The notes beneath the pieces are model-generated. The model was not told the DNA's origin and searched no databases. It saw nothing but the letters and a program-made list of their open reading frames with translations. Positions 52,520-60,486 of a DNA stretch of 64,000 nucleotides are shown here, piece after piece. The stretch lies in assembly GCA_965221035.1 (NCBI GenBank), contig OZ244860.1:930001-994000 (forward strand), in the 5' to 3' direction. This stretch comes from UBA6522 sp965221035. GTDB taxonomy: Bacteria; Pseudomonadota; Gammaproteobacteria; Steroidobacterales; Rariloculaceae. Position 1 is the stretch's first letter, and each line of letters starts with the position of its first letter. Made by a program: the position numbers and the translations under genes.

Positions 52520-53665
52520 TCACGGCATTCCAAGTACACGACAAAAGGTCCCGAACGGCAGCACCCGGACCCCGGACGAAACATGGTCTCGTGTTCCGAG
52601 GTGGACCTGGTAGAAATGGCTGATACCGGTGCGTTGCCGGAAGTAGGCGATGGCCGGACTCGGCGCTCGGTCGCCAGCCTTGGATTCAACCGCGAACTGC
52701 GGGTCGCCGTCGAGCAGGACGACAAAGTCCACTTCGCGCCGGTCGGTGTCGCGAATGAAGCGAAGTTCCATTCGGTGCCCTTGCGTATCTTCAAGGTAGT
52801 GGCAGTACTTGAGCAACTGGCAGGCCACGAGATTCTCGAACCGTTCGCCGCGCCCCGGTACCTGTGACCAGTCCCATAGATACAGCTTGTTCTCCTTCTT
52901 GACGGCGCGGATGCGAGGCGCCCCAAATGGTGGAATTCGAAAGCAGACGTACAAGTTCTCGAGAATGCCGATCCAACGGGCGACGGTCTGGTGCGCCACC
53001 TGGAGATCTTCGCAAAGGCTCCGTATTGAGAGCGGTGAACCGACGCGTTCTGGGAGGGCCTCCGCCAACAGTTCGACCAGCGAAACGTCGCGCACCTGCT
53101 CCAGATCGCGCAGATCCTCGTACACGACCCTCGACATCCTCTCCCGCTGCCAACGGCGCCAAGTCCTCGTATCCCCGGCAAGAAGCGGCTCGGGAAAGCC
53201 TCCGAACCGGAGCAACGCTTCCAGGTCATCCGAAGACGTCGATGCCATTTCACCCATGGAAAAGGGGTGCAGGCGATAGTTGTGATAGCGGCCCTGGAGC
53301 GAATCGCCCCCCTTGCGATAGTGGTCAAGGCGCGCGGAACCGGTGACCAGAAACGCAGTTCGGTCGCCCTCGGTGTCATAGAGTCCCTTCACGAGATTGC
53401 GCCAGCGGGAATACTTGTGGATCTCGTCCAGCACCAGCAGGGACTCTCCGCCCGGCAGTTCGCCGCGTAGAAGCGAGTGGCGGGCACGCGGGTCGTCCCA
53501 GTTCAGGTACCCTCGATGCCTGATCCCGCCGGCTCCCAAAAGGCCGAGCGCCAGCGTGGTCTTTCCGACCTGTCTGGGCCCGCCGAGAAACACCATTTTT
53601 CGCAGGAGGTCATCACGAAGCGGCGCCTCGACGTAGCGGGGTATCGGTCCCTTGTCACGCCTCAT
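52520..53665 (-). CDS. AAA-type ATPase with DUF4143 C-terminal domain
   Basis: A 381-residue protein with a P-loop ATPase N-half: VFLGGPRQVGKTTLALGLL (Walker A), LLVLDEIHKYSRW (Walker B) and FLVTGSARLD (sensor). The C-terminal half (LVELLAEALPERVGSPLSIRSLCEDLQVAHQTVARWIGILENLYVCFRIPPF... NLVACQLLKYCHYLEDTQG.. VDFVVLLDG) has the winged-helix and DUF4143 nuclease-like architecture with an E-x-x-D/VDF motif. The start at 53665 has GGAG eight bases away. Such ATPases are of unknown role, widespread and often mobile or defence-associated. A 22-bp perfect palindrome lies 70 bp upstream. It is not connected to the neighbouring ApbE gene. Confidence 0.85.
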   Translation of the reverse strand: MRRDKGPIPRYVEAPLRDDLLRKMVFLGGPRQVGKTTLALGLLGAGGIRHRGYLNWDDPRARHSLLRGELPGGESLLVLDEIHKYSRWRNLVKGLYDTEGDRTAFLVTGSARLDHYRKGGDSLQGRYHNYRLHPFSMGEMASTSSDDLEALLRFGGFPEPLLAGDTRTWRRWQRERMSRVVYEDLRDLEQVRDVSLVELLAEALPERVGSPLSIRSLCEDLQVAHQTVARWIGILENLYVCFRIPPFGAPRIRAVKKENKLYLWDWSQVPGRGERFENLVACQLLKYCHYLEDTQGHRMELRFIRDTDRREVDFVVLLDGDPQFAVESKAGDRAPSPAIAYFRQRTGISHFYQVHLGTRDHVSSGVRVLPFGTFCRVLGMP

Positions 53666-53737
53666 GATCATGGCTCCAGCCGCAGGGCCAACGCTGCAAG
53701 CGGCCCGGCGATTATATTAGTAAAATCACCTTTATTT

Positions 53738-53759
53738 CAAATTACTCATGAGTAATTTG
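53738..53759 (-). promoter_or_regulatory. 22-bp perfect palindrome upstream of the ATPase gene
   Basis: The two 11-bp arms CAAATTACTCA and TGAGTAATTTG (53738-53759) are exactly complementary with no spacer. It lies in a strikingly AT-rich 70-bp stretch upstream of the DUF4143 ATPase start (53665), where its promoter should be. An autoregulator operator is the natural reading. The centre TTACTCATGAGTAA resembles many bZIP-like or winged-helix sites by chance only. Confidence 0.55.
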
Positions 53760-53797
53760 TAGTTTACATGAAAATACCAACGCGCATCATCCCGTCA

Positions 53798-53849
53798 CCC
53801 CTCTCGAACACCCCTCTCGAACACCCCCTCGAACAACCTCTCGAACACC
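53798..53849. repeat. Four tandem copies of a CTCGAACAC unit upstream of apbE
   Basis: CCCTCTCGAACA, CCCCTCTCGAACA, CCCCCTCGAACA and ACCTCTCGAACA follow one another without spacers in the 197-bp gap before the apbE start. The units are 12-13 bp, so the array is a simple short tandem repeat and may vary in length. Confidence 0.65.
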
Positions 53850-53868
53850 GGATTGGTACCATAACGGC

Positions 53869-54915
53869 GTGAACCCTCTCCGCCCGACATCGACATCACC
53901 GTCGCCCCGATTGACCTGCCTGGCGGTCCCACTGTTGCTGGCCGGCTGTTCCGCCGGGCCCGAAACGATCGAACTGCGCGGCCAGACCATGGGGACGTCG
54001 TACTCGATCAGGGTCGTCGAGCCTCCCAGCCGCTCCGGGATTTCTCCGGAAGTGCTGAGGCAACAGGTGACAGCGCGGCTCGACGAGTTGGAATACCTGT
54101 TCTCGACCTACCGTCCGGATTCGGAGGTCAGCCGGTTCAACGCAAGTACGGGAGAAGACTGGACCGGCGTGTCGCAGGACTTCCTGGAAGTGCTCGAATT
54201 GGCCGCCGCGGCCAGCGAACTCACCGGCAGCGCGTTCGATCCCACGGTGGGACCGCTTGTGGAGCTGTGGGGATTCGGTGCCGGTGGCGAGGGCGGGCAG
54301 GTCCCGGAGCGGACGGAGTTGGAGCGACATCTGCAGGCCACGGGGTTCTCGCATCTCGGTTGGCGGCATTCGCCGCCTTCGGTGCGGCGCACGCGGCCCG
54401 GCATTCAACTGGATTTTTCCGGCATCGCGAAAGGGTACGCTGTCGACGAAATCTGGGACTTGTTGGCCGCAGCCGGCTTCACGGCTTTCCTGGTGGAAAT
54501 CGGCGGAGAAGTGCGAACCCGCGGTCGACGGGCGGATGGGCGGGACTGGACCGTCGGTGTCGAAAGCCCGGACGCATCCGGCATCGCCGGGGTTGTCCCT
54601 ATGCGGGACTCGGCCATCGCAACGTCGGGAGACTACCGAAACTACTTCGAGCATGAAGGCAGGCGCTACTCCCATGTCCTGGACCCACGCAGCGGCTGGC
54701 CCGTATCCCATGACTTAGCCGCGGTCAGCGTCGTGAATTCAACCGCGGCCATGGCCGACGCCCTGGCTACCGCGCTGCTTGTGCTAGGCCCGGCGAAGGG
54801 GTACGAGCTGGCCGAGCGAGAGGGTATCGCCGCGCTCCTGGTGGTGCGTTCCGCCGAGGGTCTGCAGGTGACCCGTACCCCCGCCTACGAAACCGTCATC
54901 GGCGATCCAATATAA
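53869..54915 (+). CDS. apbE: FAD:protein FMN transferase (ApbE), lipoprotein
   Basis: A 348-residue periplasmic lipoprotein that attaches FMN covalently to Thr or Ser residues of exported flavoproteins. The signal ends in the lipobox LLLAGC (Cys about residue 26). Family motifs are GQTMGTSYSIRVV, LDELEYLFSTYRPDSEVSRFN, LDFSGIAKGYAVDEIW, GEVRTRGRRADGRDWTVGVESP, AIATSGDYRNYFEHEGRRYSHVLDPRSGWPVSHDL and MADALATALLVLGP. All key residues are present. The start is GTG at 53869. No flavoprotein target (Nqr, Rnf or NosR type) is in the window, so its target must be elsewhere. Confidence 0.93.
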   Translation: MNPLRPTSTSPSPRLTCLAVPLLLAGCSAGPETIELRGQTMGTSYSIRVVEPPSRSGISPEVLRQQVTARLDELEYLFSTYRPDSEVSRFNASTGEDWTGVSQDFLEVLELAAAASELTGSAFDPTVGPLVELWGFGAGGEGGQVPERTELERHLQATGFSHLGWRHSPPSVRRTRPGIQLDFSGIAKGYAVDEIWDLLAAAGFTAFLVEIGGEVRTRGRRADGRDWTVGVESPDASGIAGVVPMRDSAIATSGDYRNYFEHEGRRYSHVLDPRSGWPVSHDLAAVSVVNSTAAMADALATALLVLGPAKGYELAEREGIAALLVVRSAEGLQVTRTPAYETVIGDPI

Positions 54916-54953
54916 TTCGGATTCGTTCTACCTGGCACCGCACGGCGCAACCC

Positions 54954-55709
54954 ATGGGCATCATCACACCGAAGAACAAGGACGTCACAGAATTCCGCGG
55001 GCTTCACCTGTACCATTTCAGCCAGTCCAACTGCTCCATGCGTGTGCGGATGACGCTGGAGGAAAAGGGCCTGGCCTGGACCAGCCATCACCTGAACCTG
55101 CACGAAGCCGAAAACGTCACTCCGGAATATTTCGCCATTCACCCCAGGGGCCTGGTGCCCACCCTGGTCCACGACGGCGTGGTGATCATCGAATCCACCG
55201 ATATCATCGAATACCTCGACGAGACGTTTCCCGAGCCGCGCCTCAAGCCCACCCGCGACGCGGCGCGCATCGAGACCGTGGCGCGCTGGATGCGCACCGC
55301 CGCCGACAACCACATCCACGTAAAGACCTACATGTTTGCCCACCGTCTAGGCCAACGCATGGCCAAGAGCGAGGCCGAACTTGCGATTTACAAGGGGTTG
55401 CAGGACAACGAGGAACTGCTCCAGTTTCACGAGGAAAATTCTTCCGCCGACGGCCTTTCCCCTGACCGAGTGGCGAACTCCACGCGGATTCTGGAGGACT
55501 GCTTCTCCGGTATCGACCAGGTGCTGGAAGGGTGGAAGTGGCTTGCCGGCGACGAATTTTCGCTCGCAGATATCACCTGGATTCCCTTGCACGTGACGCT
55601 GGACAAGGCCGGTTTCGCGTTCGACCGCTACGCGAACTTGACCAGATGGAAGGATGCGGTGCGCGCCCGTCCCAGTTTCAGGCGGGCGGTGCTGGACTGG
55701 TTCGGCTAA
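54954..55709 (+). CDS. Glutathione S-transferase family protein
   Basis: A 251-residue two-domain GST. The thioredoxin-like N-domain shows LYHFSQSNCSMRVRMTLEEKGLAW with a cysteine near the catalytic position, and HPRGLVPTLVHDGVVIIESTDIIEYLDETFP, the cis-Pro and ES glutathione-binding motif. The helical C-domain ends GWKWLAGDEFSLADITWIPLHVTLDK, with the capping box (SLADI) of GSTs. It follows apbE by 38 bp on the same strand. Possible roles are detoxification or ring opening, dehalogenation and so on; the SNCSM motif is typical of the bacterial beta and related classes. The ribosome site is weak. Confidence 0.88.
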   Translation: MGIITPKNKDVTEFRGLHLYHFSQSNCSMRVRMTLEEKGLAWTSHHLNLHEAENVTPEYFAIHPRGLVPTLVHDGVVIIESTDIIEYLDETFPEPRLKPTRDAARIETVARWMRTAADNHIHVKTYMFAHRLGQRMAKSEAELAIYKGLQDNEELLQFHEENSSADGLSPDRVANSTRILEDCFSGIDQVLEGWKWLAGDEFSLADITWIPLHVTLDKAGFAFDRYANLTRWKDAVRARPSFRRAVLDWFG

Positions 55710-55742
55710 TCCGGGCCCGTTGACCCAACCCGAGACGGATGC

Positions 55743-57716
55743 TCAGCCGAACAGCGCGGACGGATGGAACAACAGCCCCATGAGCTGTCCGTAGAAGGCC
55801 CACAGCACGACCCACACCACCGCTCCATACAGACACGCGGTCCGCCAACCATACCCGCCCCATGCCAACAGATACGCGGCAACGAAAAGCGGCAACGCCA
55901 CCAGTTGCCCCGCCAGATAGGTGATCCCCACGATTGCGAGCAACAAGGCGATGAATCGTGCGCTGGGAGCCAGTTCCGCCTTGTCCACAGCTGCCCTCAG
56001 CGAGCCTGGGAACCCATCATTTCCTGCAACGATCCGGGCTGCGCGCACATCCCCATAAAGCACCCATGCCGTCAGCGGCAACGCCGCAAGCAGGATCGCA
56101 TTGGGGAATTGCGCGGTGGCCGCCTGTTCGAACCCCCGGGAAATCCAGTAGGCGACGGCGAAGGCGGCAAGGAGTCCGCAGGCCAGGGGGACCGAAATCA
56201 GGGGGTTCCGCTTCGCGCCCTCCCCCGCTTCCGGCCCACCGCCTGCAGACCTGCGGCCACGAATCGCGAACAGTACGGTCGCGACGATGAGCAGTTCGAT
56301 GACGACGACCACCGGACGGTTGTAGAGCCATTGGTAGTCGCCGTAGATCTGCGTGGTGAGCTGGAAATTGTTCTCCATCAACCCGCCGAGCACCAGGGCG
56401 AGTATCAGCGGCGGCCGCGGCCAGCCTCCCTGCTTCATCCAGTACCCCAACACGCCGAAGCCAAGGCACGCCCACCAGTCGCCCATGGAGTTGGTCGCCA
56501 CCCAGGTGCCCATGAGCAGCACGGCGATCACGCCCGGGACAACAAGATGGCCCGGCACGAACGCGATCTTGTGTACATGGCGGGCGAGGAACATCAACAG
56601 GACCGCCGCCGCCAGGTTGGCCACGACAATCGCCCACACCATGCTGAACGTCAACGGCAGATTGACCGTAAGCATGTCCGGGCCGGGCCGCAGCCCCTTG
56701 ATCACCAGGGCACCCAGCAGGATGGCGGTACCGATGCTGCCGGGAATGCCGAAGGCCACCGTCGGGATCAGCGCGCCGGCCTTGTGGGCATTGTTGGCAG
56801 ACTCGGGCGCGATCACGCCGCGGATGTCCCCCTGGCCGAAGCGCGACTTGTCCTTGGCGCTCTGGACCGCGTGGCCATAGGCGATCCAGTCGACGATTGC
56901 CGCGCCCAGTCCCGGCAACATCCCGACATAGGTGCCCAGGAGTGTGCAACGAAGCGCCAGCCAACGGTATCGGATCGCGTCCCGGATGCCGCGCATCAAG
57001 CCGCCACCGGGGCCCCCGCGATCCGACACGCGGGCGATGGACGTGTTCCTGACCGCCAGCTCCATGAGTTCAGGCAAACCGAACAGGCCCAGCACGATGG
57101 GAATCAGGGGAATGCCGTCGAGCAGGTAGTTGACGCCGAAGTAGAATCTCGGAATACCGGTGGCTTCGGCATATCCCACCGTCGTGATCAGCAGCCCCAG
57201 CAAGGCGGCCACCAGTCCCTTGGCCAGCGAGCGCCCGGACAAAACGCCCACCATGGTCAATCCAAGCACGGCCAGCATGAAAAACTCGGGCACGCCGAAG
57301 GCGAAAATCACGGGCATGATGACGGGCAACGACGCGGCGAGCAGCAACGCGCCGAGCACGCCGCCGAACGCCGAAACCGCGTAAGTGGCACCAAACGCCC
57401 GTGCCGCCTGCCCCTGCTTGGCCAATGGGTAACCGTCCAGGATCGTGGCCTGGGAAGCCACGGTGCCGGGTATCCCCAGCATGATGGAGGCGATGCTGTC
57501 GCTGGTGGAGGTCACCGCGTACATGCCCAGCAGCAGCGCGAATGCCGGCACCGGGTCCATGCCGAAGGTAAACGGCAGCATCAACGCCAGCCCCACCGCG
57601 CCGCCCAATCCGGGCACGGCACCCACCCAAAGGCCCAGGAATACCCCCAGCAGCAGGTAACCGACAGCCGGCCAGGTCAACGCCAGGACGAGACCCGAGA
57701 GCATTCCGTCAATCAC
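55743..57716 (-). CDS. tctA: Tripartite tricarboxylate transporter TctA fused to a TctB-like C-terminus
   Basis: A 657-residue integral membrane protein. The TctA part (residues about 1-500) starts VIDGMLSGLVLALTWPAVGYLLLGVFLGLWVGAVPGLGGAVGLALMLP, and shows the second conserved gate YVGMLPGLGAAIVDWIAYGHA and ESANNAHKAGALIPTVAFGIPGSIGTAILLGALVIKGL. After a cytoplasmic loop (GRRSAGGGPEAGEGAK) the C-terminal 150 residues hold four more spans (VAYWISRGFE, AILLAALPLTAWVLYG, ARFIALLLAIVGITYLAGQ, GWRTACLYGAVVWVVLWAFYGQLMG) that look like TctB, which is normally a separate protein. GTG 57716 is preferred because the family starts there; the frame extends upstream. The matching binding protein is at 60487-61584. 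Confidence 0.86.
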   Translation of the reverse strand: MIDGMLSGLVLALTWPAVGYLLLGVFLGLWVGAVPGLGGAVGLALMLPFTFGMDPVPAFALLLGMYAVTSTSDSIASIMLGIPGTVASQATILDGYPLAKQGQAARAFGATYAVSAFGGVLGALLLAASLPVIMPVIFAFGVPEFFMLAVLGLTMVGVLSGRSLAKGLVAALLGLLITTVGYAEATGIPRFYFGVNYLLDGIPLIPIVLGLFGLPELMELAVRNTSIARVSDRGGPGGGLMRGIRDAIRYRWLALRCTLLGTYVGMLPGLGAAIVDWIAYGHAVQSAKDKSRFGQGDIRGVIAPESANNAHKAGALIPTVAFGIPGSIGTAILLGALVIKGLRPGPDMLTVNLPLTFSMVWAIVVANLAAAVLLMFLARHVHKIAFVPGHLVVPGVIAVLLMGTWVATNSMGDWWACLGFGVLGYWMKQGGWPRPPLILALVLGGLMENNFQLTTQIYGDYQWLYNRPVVVVIELLIVATVLFAIRGRRSAGGGPEAGEGAKRNPLISVPLACGLLAAFAVAYWISRGFEQAATAQFPNAILLAALPLTAWVLYGDVRAARIVAGNDGFPGSLRAAVDKAELAPSARFIALLLAIVGITYLAGQLVALPLFVAAYLLAWGGYGWRTACLYGAVVWVVLWAFYGQLMGLLFHPSALFG

Positions 57717-57919
57717 CTGGCATGGACCTCTTTGAATGTGCCGATATTGGGCGGGCAGTGTACTCCAACCGGTACGCCGGGGGACGGTTCGAATTTCAGC
57801 GCCAAGGCAACGACGATTGGCGAACCGGTTTCCTTGCAATTGTGGTCAGGTGGCGACAACGGGACGGACCCGTATAGAATGGCGGCAGCGACTGGATCGG
57901 CATCCTGGAGTATTCAATC

Positions 57920-58306
57920 ATGCTGAGAATTGCGACCCTCTTGCTCGCCGTCGGGCTCGCCGCGTCGGCCGCGCTGGCGCATCACGGGCGGGCATCCTAT
58001 ACGACGGACATCATTTCGCTGGACGCGACCGTGACGGAGTTCAGGTTTGTCAATCCGCACGTTCAGATCTATTTCGACGTCACCAACGAGGACGGCGAAA
58101 TCGAAGGCTGGCAGGGCGAGTTGACCGCGCCCAACAAGCTTGCCCGTGGCGGCTGGACCAAGAACACGCTGCAACCGGGAGACCGGATCCGTATCACCGG
58201 TCGTGCAGGGAGAAACGAGGGGCACTCCGTGGCGATCAACGAAATCATCATGCCCGACGGTCAGGCCATCCCACTCTGGGAAGTGCTGGACGCGCCCACC
58301 CGCTAG
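57920..58306 (+). CDS. Exported DUF6152-family protein 1
   Basis: A 128-residue exported protein with signal MLRIATLLLAVGLAASAALAHH. The mature sequence AHHGRASYTTDIISLDATVTEFRFVNPHVQIYFDVTNEDGEIEGWQGELTAPNKLARGGWTKNTLQPGDRIRITGRAGRNEGHS has the DUF6152 layout: HH-type N-terminus, VNPHV, W-x-x-E and GW-x-x-x-L-x-x-G-D. Function unknown; members occur in multigene clusters in gammaproteobacteria and acidobacteria. The His pair and NPH may bind metal, which is speculation. It is the first of four co-oriented genes. A second DUF6152 gene lies at the end of the cassette. Confidence 0.75.
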   Translation: MLRIATLLLAVGLAASAALAHHGRASYTTDIISLDATVTEFRFVNPHVQIYFDVTNEDGEIEGWQGELTAPNKLARGGWTKNTLQPGDRIRITGRAGRNEGHSVAINEIIMPDGQAIPLWEVLDAPTR

Positions 58307-58352
58307 GGTCTGGCGGCAGACCCGGGAAAGCAACGCTCGCGGGAGGCAAGTC

Positions 58353-59147
58353 ATGGAACGGACGATCTGTGCGACCTTGGGATTGATCGCCATGCTGGGA
58401 ATGTCGGGCATTGCCAGCGCGCAATTCGGGACCGGCATCCCGGTCTCCGCGGAGCCCCTGGAAAACGGCCCGGCGCCGGCTCGCGACCTTGCGGGCGTGT
58501 GGACGCGCATCAGGCCCGAGGGTACCTTCGGCAGCGGCGCGACGTGGACTCCGGACCCGCCCCGACTGACCGCCTGGGGCGAGGAACGCTTCGCCACCGC
58601 GAGGAATTCCAACGCCGGCGGCTTTTCGCTTGCCGAAACCAACGACCCGGTCCTTACGCGGTGCTATCCGCCCGGGACTCCGCGAGTGTACTTCCATCCC
58701 TACCCCTTCGAAATCGTCTATACGGATACGCAGATGATCATGCTCTACGAGTACGATCACACCATCCGCAGAATCTTCACGGACGGGCGCGTACATCCTG
58801 AAGACCCGGTGGCCCTCTGGATGGGTCATTCCGTCGGACGCTGGGAGGATGACACCACCTTCGTGGTCACCACGGTGGGCATCGACGAGCGCACCTGGAT
58901 GGACCGGTCGGGCTACCAGCACAGCGATCAGCTCAATGTGACGGAGGTCTTTCGCCGCATCGACCGGCTGAATCTGGAAATCGACATCACGCTTGAGGAC
59001 CCGATTGCCCTGGCGGAGCCCTGGGTAGCGGAGACCCTCTACTACCGGCTGGCACCACCCCACTGGGAATTGAGCGAGATCAGTTGCTCGGGCGACTATC
59101 TCGACTTCAGTTCCTTCGAGAGTTTTCTGGAAGACGGCGCGGAATAG
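58353..59147 (+). CDS. Exported hypothetical protein A of the DUF6152 cassette
   Basis: A 264-residue exported protein with signal MERTICATLGLIAMLGMSGIASAQ. The mature part opens RDLAGVWTRIRPEG, and continues with PHVP-like RVYFHPYPFEIVYTDTQMIMLYEYDHTIRRIFTDGR, GHSVGRWEDDTTFVVTTVGIDERTWMDRSGYQHSDQLNVTEVFRRIDRLNLEIDITLEDP. This DGR...P......G.S.G.WE.DT..V.T.G.......D..G..HSD.L...E.F.R.D...LE..IT pattern is shared with the next gene and with a large uncharacterised family of exported proteins. The two cysteines near the end may pair. Function unknown. It is 46 bp downstream of DUF6152 protein 1. Confidence 0.75.
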   Translation: MERTICATLGLIAMLGMSGIASAQFGTGIPVSAEPLENGPAPARDLAGVWTRIRPEGTFGSGATWTPDPPRLTAWGEERFATARNSNAGGFSLAETNDPVLTRCYPPGTPRVYFHPYPFEIVYTDTQMIMLYEYDHTIRRIFTDGRVHPEDPVALWMGHSVGRWEDDTTFVVTTVGIDERTWMDRSGYQHSDQLNVTEVFRRIDRLNLEIDITLEDPIALAEPWVAETLYYRLAPPHWELSEISCSGDYLDFSSFESFLEDGAE

Positions 59148-59170
59148 GCGCAAACGTAGCGCGTGGAAGC

Positions 59171-59953
59171 ATGATGCCCAACAGGTCCTCCCGGTCGGTC
59201 ACGATGCTGGCGGTGCTGGTTTTCCCCCTGGCGGGGCCACTCGCGCAGGTGCCGGAAGGTGTGCCTGACCTCAGCGGGATGTGGAGCGATCCACCCCCGA
59301 GAGCGGAAGACAACTTCTGTCACGTCGGCTGCACGGTCGGCGCCCGGGATTACCTTACGCGGCTGCTGGAAGACCCCGGCAACCTGGACCGCACATACGC
59401 CGAGTTGCGCCGGGAGGCGCAGCGCTTCAACGCCAGGGAGTGGGTTCCGGGCCACCTGACGGAAGGGGCCCTCGCCAACTATCCTTTCGACAATCGCGCC
59501 GACCCGTCGCTCACCCAGTGCAGGCCGTGGGGATTCACCCGCCAGGTGCTGGCGCCCCATGCCATGGAGCTCACCCAGTTCGACGACCACGTCACGCTGT
59601 ACTACTCCGAGTGGACGGCCCTGCGTACCGTCCATACCGATGGACGGCCGCTGCCGGAAAATCCCGCCCCGAGATTGCTGGGATATTCGGTGGGTCACTA
59701 CGAAGGCGACACCCTGGTGGTGGAGACGATCGGGATCACCGCGGATCACTCCAACGCCGGCTTCGCCCACAGCGATGAGCTCACGGCCGTCGAGCGATTC
59801 GTCAGGTCGGCCGACGGCAACCGTCTCGAAGTCGAGATCACGTTGACGGACCCGCAGACCCTGGTCACACCTCTCGTCATGGCGCGCGCCTGGGGCTGGG
59901 CGCCGGGCGAGGAAATCTACCCTTACGAAGACTGCGTCATTCCTGGAGGCTGA
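59171..59953 (+). CDS. Exported hypothetical protein B, paralogue of A
   Basis: A 260-residue exported protein with signal MMPNRSSRSVTMLAVLVFPLAGPLAQ. It opens with PDLSGMWSDPPPR and a cysteine pair CHVGC, and shares with protein A the ELTQFDDHVTLYYSEWTALRTVHTDGRPLPENPAPRLLGYSVGHYEGDTLVVETIGITADHSNAGFAHSDELTAVERFVRSADGNRLEVEITLTDP. Both belong to the same uncharacterised family. Its stop is five bases before the next ATG-linked gene, so the four genes are one operon. The catalytic status is unknown. The ATG at 59171 was chosen by the signal peptide; an adjacent ATG is equally possible. Confidence 0.75.
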   Translation: MMPNRSSRSVTMLAVLVFPLAGPLAQVPEGVPDLSGMWSDPPPRAEDNFCHVGCTVGARDYLTRLLEDPGNLDRTYAELRREAQRFNAREWVPGHLTEGALANYPFDNRADPSLTQCRPWGFTRQVLAPHAMELTQFDDHVTLYYSEWTALRTVHTDGRPLPENPAPRLLGYSVGHYEGDTLVVETIGITADHSNAGFAHSDELTAVERFVRSADGNRLEVEITLTDPQTLVTPLVMARAWGWAPGEEIYPYEDCVIPGG

Positions 59954-59958
59954 GCATC

Positions 59959-60465
59959 ATGCCGAGCGACAGGGGCCGAACACCCACGCGCCCGCCGTCC
60001 ATGCGATCGCCCTGGCCAGCCTGGCCAGCCTGGCTGGGCGTGGCGGCGGTGCTGGTTTTCGCGCTGCCTCCTCCGGGCGCGATGGCCCACCATGCCTTCG
60101 TCGCGGTCTATGATCCCAGCGAGACCGTGTCCATCGAAGGTGAATTCGTGCGCCTCGAATTGGTCAATCCCCACGCCCGGTTGTACATCGATGTCACGAC
60201 GGACAACGGCGACACCGAGCAATGGACCGTCGAGGCGGCGGGAAAACTGTCCCTGGCCCGGCGAGGATGGACCGACGACCTGTTCCGGCACGGTGAAACC
60301 GTCGCCGCCGTCGGCCACCCGGCATTTTCCGGAGAAAACGCCCTGTGGTTGGTGAGCATCGCCAAATCGGACGGCAGCGAATATCTTGCCCCGAACGTCG
60401 AAGATGCCAACGCCATTGAAGCGGAGCGCCGTGAACGGGCCCGCCGGGCCCGGGAACAACAGTAA
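59959..60465 (+). CDS. Exported DUF6152-family protein 2
   Basis: A 168-residue protein with a longer N-region (MPSDRGRTPTRPPSMRSPWPAW) ahead of the signal helix LGVAAVLVFALPPPGAMAHH. The mature part HHAFVAVYDPSETVSIEGEFVRLELVNPHARLYIDVTTDNGDTEQWTVEAAGKLSLARRGWTDDLFRHGETVAAVGHPAFSGEN is clearly related to protein 1 of the cassette, including HH, VNPHA and GW...L..G. It has a C-terminal arginine and glutamate-rich helix. It converges on the TctC-type binding protein gene, with a shared hairpin between the two stops. Function is unknown. Confidence 0.75.
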   Translation: MPSDRGRTPTRPPSMRSPWPAWPAWLGVAAVLVFALPPPGAMAHHAFVAVYDPSETVSIEGEFVRLELVNPHARLYIDVTTDNGDTEQWTVEAAGKLSLARRGWTDDLFRHGETVAAVGHPAFSGENALWLVSIAKSDGSEYLAPNVEDANAIEAERRERARRAREQQ

Positions 60466-60486
60466 CCGTCGACCGGAGATCGACGG
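60466..60486. terminator. Bidirectional hairpin between convergent genes
   Basis: CCGTCGA (60466-60472) and TCGACGG (60480-60486) are perfect 7-bp arms around a 7-nt loop. The stem immediately follows the stop of the DUF6152 protein 2 gene and precedes the stop of the binding-protein gene, so it could end both transcripts. No long T-run is present. Confidence 0.45.

Noticed and set aside
55700..55752. 8-bp inverted repeat around two convergent stops (GTTCGGCT and AGCCGAAC)
   Set aside because: Both arms code for the same C-terminal Phe-Gly-stop of the two convergent genes, so it is explained by coding coincidence.
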